Assembly (NCBI GenBank): GCA_963989385.1
Contig: OZ022513.1
Span: 22,695,928-22,759,927 of the forward strand
Source of the DNA: Ctena decussata
Lineage: Eukaryota > Mollusca > Bivalvia > Lucinida > Lucinidae
DNA length: 64,000 nucleotides
Reading direction: 5' to 3'
Part shown: in pieces, positions 57,927 through 64,000 of the stretch
Position numbering within the stretch: the stretch's first letter is position 1
Layout: the number at the start of each line of letters is the position of its first letter
Made by a program: the position numbers and the translations under genes
Notes under the pieces: generated by a model
What the model was told of the DNA's origin: nothing
Database searches by the model: none
Seen by the model: the letters and a program-made list of their open reading frames with translations, nothing else

Positions 57927-58203
57927 TGAGGGGGAGTTTTGAATGATACAATCTTTTGCATGCATAAAGACACATATACGGAACATATGATATTAACATT
58001 TTAATGAATTTCACTGAGCCAATTTATATAAAAAAAAAATGAAATTTTCTTCCATATTAATTTACGTGAAACAATGTTCACGATTTCACCGTAACTTTAT
58101 AAGTGAGAGAGAGTTTTAATTATACAATATTTTGCATGCGTAAAGACACATATAGGGAGCATATTATATGAACATTTTAAGGAATTTCACTGAGCCAATT
58201 ATA
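57927..58203 (+). repeat. Satellite array, right end (about 1.5 units)
   Basis: Resumes with GGGGGAGTTTTGAATGATAC and stops at GAGCCAATTATAAAATAAAC. The last unit is diverged. Confidence 0.9.
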
Positions 58204-59624
58204 AAATAAACATATATATACGATATATATACTCAGTCATAATAGTTCCTATACATGAAACTCTTTGTGTTGCCATGGCAACTGCGAAAGTTATGGACAT
58301 TCCGTCCATGCTGACGTCAGAACAGTATCCATTTTTCTATTGAACAGATTTATTCGTTTTGGTTTCTTAAGATTACACATACTATAGTGGTCGTTTGAAT
58401 ATGAAAGGGGTAAATTTGGTAAATTTTCATTTTTACAGAGTTACATCATAAATATTGCTCAAGTTTAACGTCATTTGTACGGGTTTGTGAATAATGCTTT
58501 CCAAGACTCTGTGCTCCATACACAAGAACAGGACTTAGGCAAGGCTGCATACCAAAGAAATTAAAATTTGACCCCTTCTGGTGCGAAAATTGGATCCGCA
58601 AATCGAGATACTGTGATTCCTTCAATGACTGTCTAAATGTCACTTTCAGTGGGATTTCCATACAAATTTGAAATTGTAAAAGCTAGCGGGCGCAAAATGA
58701 TTCTTCCAATTTTGTCATTATGCAATGAAGACAATGACATAACAAAAATGTTTATGAAGATACTTTGAAAAACAGACGGACAGGTAAGTAATAATGAAAC
58801 CTTGAAATTCGCTATTTTTTTTTTTTAATTCAAAGGGAGATAATCGGAGAATTTGAAGCATTTAAGCCTCGCCTGTAAAGCCTGAGTACAAGAAATTGGA
58901 CATTTTAAGTGTTTTTCGAAATTCCTGCATTATGGACTTTTCTACTAAATACAAAATCTATTCTTGCGCGTGTGCAGTAATGAGATGCATTCAAATTAAC
59001 TCTTATCGAATATTAGCCGAGCTATCCTGTCCCGGTGACAGGTCTTGTTAAAATTCGTCTACTTTTTCCCACGTTATGCTCTAGACATAGTTTCAATGGG
59101 CATTAACGGCGTTGAATTAAGATTAATTCTTGATTCGGATGCATTGTTATTTGTCTCTTTTTGCGATACATGCACACTTTATGATGTTTTACTAAATGCA
59201 TCTGATACTTTTCAATTCATTATGAAAACAAAAGTTTGCCGGATAAACAGAAGACAACAACTCTGTGCTAAATGAGCAATCAAAATTGCCAACCTTTTAC
59301 AAGAAAAAGATGTTGCACCGTTAAAGACGCATTGCTCTTATTCTACTACTTTAGGTAGGTATATATCTTAGTTCATTTGCCAAACATTTGTATCCGATAC
59401 GTTTTAAATCTATAAGCAGCGTAGATCTCTCAAATTTAAGCAGAAATGTCATATTCGAAGAGAATTTTAATAAAGGAGGTGAAGTCAAAATCTAAGCTTA
59501 AATATGTGTACGTTTAAACTCCAATACATGGCAGATCTTCACCCTATTAAAGAAAAATCGTAGATGACAAACTACTCTGAAAAACTATGAAAAACGTCTG
59601 AAAATTGTCTAAGTAATGCCTAAT
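58204..59624. other. Interval without recognised genes
   Basis: ORFs of 70-76 codons on both strands without domain or splice support. Confidence 0.3.
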
Positions 59625-59985
59625 GCTCAAGTCACACACACATATACGGATTCTGCGGATGCTAAGGATGACCCGTCCGTATCTATTCGTTTCTATCCAT
59701 TTAATACGTAATGGATCAGTATCGCATCCACAGACTCCGTTACTGTCCGTATCATATCCGCAGGGTCCGCAGGATCCGCGTCGAAATTTTTAAAAGGTTC
59801 AAAATTCGAGCGCGGATGAGTAAACCATAAAGGTCCGTAACTGAATGCATCTATCCGTATGTAATCCGTTTCTCATCCGTATCTTTTCCGTATCTTATTC
59901 GTAACTGAACCCATCATTCCGCAGTCCCAAGTTGAAGACTGATACGGTTTCATACGGATCTTAGCCTTTAGTTACCGAAGTTATG
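59625..59985 (+). mobile_element. Family B element, third copy, left part only
   Basis: GCTCAAGTCACACACACATA at the start and many ATCCGTATC words; the block GTCCGCAGGATCCG, CGAGCGCGGATGAGTAAACC follows the full copy. Ends at about GTTACCGAAGTTATGGG and abuts a family H repeat. Confidence 0.75.
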
Positions 59986-59986
59986 G

Positions 59987-60105
59987 GTCATGTCAGGGTC
60001 ATTGATGAGGCTCTAGTAATCGTAACCTCGAAGTATGGCCCATGCTCCTTCTCTTGAATGTGTTTAGTGTTCTGTGCTCATGAAGGATTATATTTTTATT
60101 TAAAT
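59987..60105 (+). repeat. Dispersed repeat family H, copy 3
   Basis: GTCAGGGTCATTGATGAGGC, CTCGAAGTATGGCCCATGCT, TCTTGAATGTGTTTAGTG, GTGCTCATGAAGGATTA. Forms an inverted pair with 60355-60445. Confidence 0.75.
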
Positions 60106-60354
60106 CTGTATACCTGGATCCAACCTATAAATTGGGTAAAGGTAAAGGTTTCCTATAGCCTAATGGCCGTAGGGGTGGTGGCATGTGGGAGGAGGAGGAT
60201 TGGGGTAGGTGGTTAGTATCTTGGGCATAGCATATGAAAGACGAAGCCAATCTCTATCCTTTGGCTGCCTTGTCCTTCCCTGATTTGAAAAAAGATAACC
60301 ATTTACTGCTTGGTCGACATAGATATTTAGTCGGCAGTTGATAAAGTTATCCTT

Positions 60355-60445
60355 TAAGAACACTGCACACATTCGAAAGAAGGTACACGGACCATACTTC
60401 GAGAATTCGGCTACTCAAACCGTTTCAGTCACCCTGATATGATTT
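60355..60445 (-). repeat. Dispersed repeat family H, copy 4 (reverse)
   Basis: GAACACTGCACACATTCGAA, GAAGGTACACGG, CCATACTTCGAGAATTCGGC, TTTCAGTCACCCTGATA. Confidence 0.75.
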
Positions 60446-60714
60446 GGTTACAAAAACCAAAGAAAGCATAATGTAATTTCTTAACTTTGATGAGGCAGTA
60501 AATTCAAAGACTGATTAGTACCATAAAAGGCCTAAAAGAAAAAAAGCAATAATCTAGAGTATAAATCTAAACCAATCAAAAAAATTCTGATTTCTCAGAA
60601 TATTTTCTTGACCTCAAAAGAAAAAATATATATATAATCTGCACTATAGATGACCTAAGGGAAGACGTTTTACGGTCGCCGCACGGCACGACACCAGTGG
60701 CATTGAAGTGAAAT

Positions 60715-60815
60715 AGAAATCTAAAAGAGTTCATTCAAGAGCACAGAACACATTCGAAAGAAGGAACATGGGCTATCTTCGAAGTTTTGGCTACTCAAGC
60801 CTGACCAGAAGATAT
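60715..60815 (-). repeat. Dispersed repeat family H, copy 5 (reverse)
   Basis: CTAAAAGAGTTCATTCAAGA, GCACAGAACACATTCGAAAG, AAGGAACATGGGCTATCTTC, GGCTACTCAAGCCTGACC. Confidence 0.75.
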
Positions 60816-60839
60816 TTATTGCTTCATTTCACCATTAAA

Positions 60840-60925
60840 CTTTGTCCTATATTGGACAACTAATTGGAATTAATAAAAGAATTACTTTGTCCTATATTGG
60901 ACAACTAATTCGAATTGAAAAAAGT
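60840..60925 (+). repeat. Two-unit tandem duplication, 45-bp period
   Basis: CTTTGTCCTATATTGGACAA then CTAATTGGAATTAATAAAAG, repeated with CTAATTCGAATTGAAAAAAG. Confidence 0.9.
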
Positions 60926-61090
60926 CAAATAAGTTAAAGAAATGATGGCCCTACTTTTGCCATTGGCAAGTTCATGAAAAGATGGCCCAACTGTTACGAA
61001 TAAGAAGCATACCATCGCACCATAACTGCACCATACGTCACTGCCATTGCACCGACACGGCCTCATTAATGTAGTACAATGCTTGAGAAT

Positions 61091-61174
61091 AATCCCCCAA
61101 ACAAACGAGACTTACCTTAAGTTGATGTTTGGTTGAGATTCTATGTAGTCATACACACACTGGAGGGCTCATAT
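61091..61174. repeat. Outer arm of an 84-bp perfect inverted repeat (probable DIRS terminus)
   Basis: AATCCCCCAAACAAACGAGA to TGGAGGGCTCATAT. Exact reverse complement of 61364-61447. It lies beyond the 3' end of the recombinase ORF, where a DIRS element carries its terminal repeat and internal complementary region. Assignment as the element's right end is inference. Confidence 0.75.
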
Positions 61175-61363
61175 GAGATGCGCGCCAACCGTGACCGTGA
61201 ATATCAGTGTTGAAAGCAGCAGAAACCAAATTATTCACAAATAATTTTTGGTCGACAAAAAATGAACATGTTGCGAAAAATGCTCAAATTGTCAACTGCT
61301 GCATATCTCATAATCTTCACATATCACATATGTCAAATGGGAGGGCTAACTATTCTGGGTGGG

Positions 61364-61447
61364 ATATGAGCCCTCCAGTGTGTGTATGACTACATAGAAT
61401 CTCAACCAAACATCAACTTAAGGTAAGTCTCGTTTGTTTGGGGGATT
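61364..61447. repeat. Inner arm of the 84-bp perfect inverted repeat
   Basis: ATATGAGCCCTCCAGTGTGT to CGTTTGTTTGGGGGATT, 189 bp from the other arm and about 210 bp from the recombinase stop codon. In DIRS elements an internal complementary region pairs with the terminal repeat; this arm is in that position. An extra TCTCATATGAGAC palindrome follows at 61472-61484. Confidence 0.7.
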
Positions 61448-61659
61448 CTATTACGTCATACAACACCTACGGTCTCATATGAGACTTCAAAGCAAATAAA
61501 TCAAAAATTCTTTGTGAATGAAGGAAAAAACACAAATATCCCACCAAAAATTTATCTAATCCACATACATCTACAAACTTCAATGTAGAAGAACATGCTT
61601 TGTTCTGATTCAAATCTGTCTGGCAGACAGAACAAACTGAGCAATCCTCAAATCTAAAT

Positions 61660-62877
61660 TTATGACAAAACTGCATCAGCAAAACTTGAACTACTTTGCT
61701 CAAGAGGTTTATTATAATACACAGCAAAAGTCTCTTGACTTGACCAGCCTGCAACCTTCATAATTTCAGGAAGTGGAATGTGACATAGCTTAGCTTTAGA
61801 TGTTGAAGCACTTCTAACACTGTGACTTTTAAATTTATTAACATCTATACCAGCCAAACACATCACTGTTCTTATCCACCTACTTATAGTACTTGTGGTA
61901 ACAGCACAATGCGGTTTCAAATAGCTTATGAACAATGCACTATTACTGCCACGTAAAGTTCTGGTTCTGTTTATATATTCAGTCAAGGTATGAACCACAC
62001 ACAATATCTGGTCTAATGTGTACTGTTTTAACACAACACTAGGAACTGATTTCCCAGGCTTTGATTGCTTTAGAGTACTACTATACTGCAACACATATGA
62101 ATCTGCAGTTTTTATATAATTCTCTAAAGATAAGAGAGCTAAAGACTGAGTTCTACTTGCCTGTGTAAGGGCAATAAGCATCACTAATTTATAGGTTAAC
62201 ATTTTAAGTGTTAAATCTTTGACTGAAGGCAAATGTTTTAAATAATGCAGTACTTTGCCAACATCGCAAATTTCTGTATAACGAGTTTTGGGTGGTCTCT
62301 TGTTGAAAACTCCTGTCAAAAACTTAACCACTAATGGATGTTTTCCAACAACAAAATTATCTATAATAATTCCAAGAGAAGATAAAGCACTACGTGCTGT
62401 GTTCATTGTCTTATAAGCTATACCTTCATGAAATAACTTAGTGAAAAAATTTAACACCATATTTAAATCTGGATAAATTGGACTGATCTGTTCTTCACTA
62501 CAGAAGCAAAACCACTTTCTAATATAGACCGAGTACTGCTTCTGTGTGGAGTCTTTCCAAGAGGCCGTGATAATATCGGCTGAGTCTGCTGAAATGCCTC
62601 TATTTTCAAGGGATCGCCGGATAACCGACATGCTATTAATATCAACTGTTTTACTAGTGGATGGACACTGTTCTTGTTTGGAATTATTAAAGTGTCTTCT
62701 GTCACTGGAATTATCAATGGCTGATCCACCAGAAGATCCATCATGTTGGTCCACCAATTCTGTGTTGGCCACAAAGGTGCCACCAGTATACATTCTCCCA
62801 TGTCTCGTCTCAATTTCATCAACGATCGAGCAACCAGACTGAAAGGAGGATATAAATACATAAATATATTGGACCAA
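61660..62877 (-). CDS. Tyrosine recombinase (integrase) of a DIRS-type retrotransposon
   Basis: Makes the site-specific breaks and joins by which DIRS elements integrate as circles, without target duplication. The open frame is 405 codons. The first 82 run through the RNase H-downstream region in another frame, so Met83 (62631) is the likelier start, giving 323 residues, usual for this family. Residues 100-190 match the N-terminal core-binding fold (TASWKDSTQKQYSVYIRKW). Catalytic residues visible: Arg242 (LTQASRTQSLALL), His352-x-x-Arg355 (KFKSHSVRSAS), Trp378 (AGWSS) and the nucleophile Tyr387 or Tyr388 (TFAVYYNKPL). No stop or frameshift. It overlaps the RT-RNase H frame by about 170-415 bp, as in known DIRS elements. 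Intact, but the partner frame is damaged. Confidence 0.9.
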   Translation of the reverse strand: MVQYIYVFISSFQSGCSIVDEIETRHGRMYTGGTFVANTELVDQHDGSSGGSAIDNSSDRRHFNNSKQEQCPSTSKTVDINSMSVIRRSLENRGISADSADIITASWKDSTQKQYSVYIRKWFCFCSEEQISPIYPDLNMVLNFFTKLFHEGIAYKTMNTARSALSSLGIIIDNFVVGKHPLVVKFLTGVFNKRPPKTRYTEICDVGKVLHYLKHLPSVKDLTLKMLTYKLVMLIALTQASRTQSLALLSLENYIKTADSYVLQYSSTLKQSKPGKSVPSVVLKQYTLDQILCVVHTLTEYINRTRTLRGSNSALFISYLKPHCAVTTSTISRWIRTVMCLAGIDVNKFKSHSVRSASTSKAKLCHIPLPEIMKVAGWSSQETFAVYYNKPLEQSSSSFADAVLS

Positions 62878-64000
62878 TCAAGAGAAAAAGCATCTATATG
62901 TTCTGCCTCAGGCTCTTTTTTCCAGGAAACATACCTTTCTACCTGTTTATTCAGCCTAGAGGCAAACATATCTATATCAGGCATTCCCCACTTTTCTGTC
63001 AATTTTAGAAATATTTGACTATTCAATTTCCACTCTGTGTTGTCAGAAAAATGTCTTGAGCCATAGCCAGAAATATTATCACACCCAGGAACATGTGATG
63101 CAGACAACCAGATTGATCTTTCCCTGCACCAAGACCAAATACTGAATGCAAGCTCATTACATTCTTCAGACTTGCAGCCACCCATATTGTTAATATATGC
63201 AACTGTACATGAGTTGTCAGACATTACTTTGACATGTATGTTATTCTTGGTTTTACAGAAAGATTTGACAGAATGGCTGACTGCAAGTAACTCTAAAAAA
63301 TTGATGTGATGGAGTGATTCTTCATACATCCATCTACCTCCTATTTTTTCTCCATTGCATGTACCTGCCCATCCTAAAGATGAGGCATCAGTTGTAATAA
63401 TCAAGTCTGCATTTCCATGATCAATGACACGTTTCTGACAATGTAGATTTTCAATCCACCATTTCAGTTCAGTTCTCATGTTCTTTGTAACAAGCATTTT
63501 CCCATTAAAATCACCTTTTGAGAACTTTAATGCCAGAATTTTTGCTTTTTCCAACTTTCTGTAGAATAGTGGCCCATATTCTACAGCTGAAAAACTAGAT
63601 ACCATAAGACCTAGCAATCTAGCTAACATTCTCACTGAAATCTGTGATTTTCTATACATTTCTTTGCATTCTTGGACAATCGTCTGTACTTTGCTTTCAG
63701 GCAATGTAACGATCATTTTCTCTGAATCAATATCATTGCCTAAAAATGTTAATTTCTTTGTAGGCACTAAAACTGACTTTTCTTTATGAATAATGAAAGC
63801 CAAGATCAGACATAAGCCAAACAGTATCATTAATGTTATGCTCACATTCTGACTTTGTATCTGCGACCAACAATGAGTCGTCTATATAGCCTGAATTACT
63901 ATGTCCAAGCATACGAAGAGATGCATACACTGGCTTTAATAACTTGGTGAACAATCTTGGGGCACAAGAAATTCCATTCGCAAAACAAGTAAATTGATAT
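62463..64000 (-). pseudogene. DIRS-type reverse transcriptase-RNase H, 5'-incomplete and frameshifted
   Basis: From the right edge (64000, minus strand): QFTCFANGISCAPRLFTKLL, the RT palm (usual form LPFGLxSAPRxFTKL), then GYIDDSLL, the catalytic YxDD box. At about 63795 one extra base shifts the frame. Downstream the 460-codon frame continues (IIHKEKSVLVPTKKLTFLG). RNase H follows, with TTDASSLGWAG (Asp153), INFLELLAV (Glu185), MSDNSCTVAY (Asp210) and HVPGCDNISGYGSR, where the usual final Asp (as in IAD/VAD) is Gly260. Next is the conserved DIRS region PDIDMFASRLNKQVERYVSW and LYPPFSLVARSL, ending in RLSGDP. The frameshift and the lost Asp indicate an inactive copy. The Gag and the rest of RT are outside the window. 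Confidence 0.88.

Noticed and set aside
54496..58203. CRISPR-like array
   Set aside because: Units are wholly repetitive at about 178 bp, with no short repeat and unique spacer pattern, in a eukaryotic context.
61207..61389. 60-codon ORF between the inverted arms
   Set aside because: Half lies in the terminal inverted repeat; no domain character.

Overview
The window reads as nuclear DNA of a marine bivalve mollusc (inference). It is AT-rich, its coding exons are split by introns with GT/AG borders, and most of it is transposon-derived. Several repeat types resemble ones I know from bivalve genomes: AGCTCACCTGAG hairpin elements, (GGCGTC)n-bearing elements, tRNA-headed SINEs, LINE tails ending in ATTGAA repeats, and many short foldback elements. 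I see no operons, prokaryotic genes, CRISPR array or rRNA. Species cannot be fixed from this sequence alone.

Host genes are few. At the left edge (112-3530, + strand) lie the last three exons of a single-pass membrane protein: a 17-codon juxtamembrane exon, a transmembrane exon and a 64-codon cytoplasmic-tail exon. The exon phases agree. At 48046-48300 (+) is an intact single-exon ORF for an 84-residue secreted peptide with six cysteines in the mature part; I do not recognise its family.

Mobile DNA dominates. (1) Palindrome family A (about 237 bp, ten copies) is scattered from 4.2 to 54.5 kb. (2) The 53.1-58.2 kb block is a satellite of about 178 bp per unit, into which a family A element inserted; that element was then split by a 1.1-kb family B element. 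A second, truncated family B copy breaks the satellite again at 57.1-57.9 kb. (3) At 25.15-26.57 kb is a 1.4-kb element with long inverted arms and a 7-bp target duplication. (4) 33.3-35.1 kb shows layered insertions: a TA-flanked small DNA element in a dispersed repeat, a LINE 3' end beside it, and a tRNA-SINE with its target duplication inside the LINE reading frame. (5) Decayed LINE copies lie at 15.4-17.0 and 31.6-32.3 kb. (6) 61.1-64.0 kb (- strand) holds the 3' part of a DIRS-type tyrosine-recombinase retrotransposon: RT and RNase H with a frameshift, an overlapping tyrosine recombinase ORF, and a perfect 84-bp inverted repeat at its end. The 5' end lies beyond the window.

Five further dispersed repeat families (called D, E, F, G and H here) recur two to five times each and match nothing I can name. 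The remaining AT-rich intervals hold no exon I can defend; they are listed so the reader knows they were examined. Family letters are local labels, and repeat boundaries were read by eye and may be off by several bases unless a target duplication is cited.
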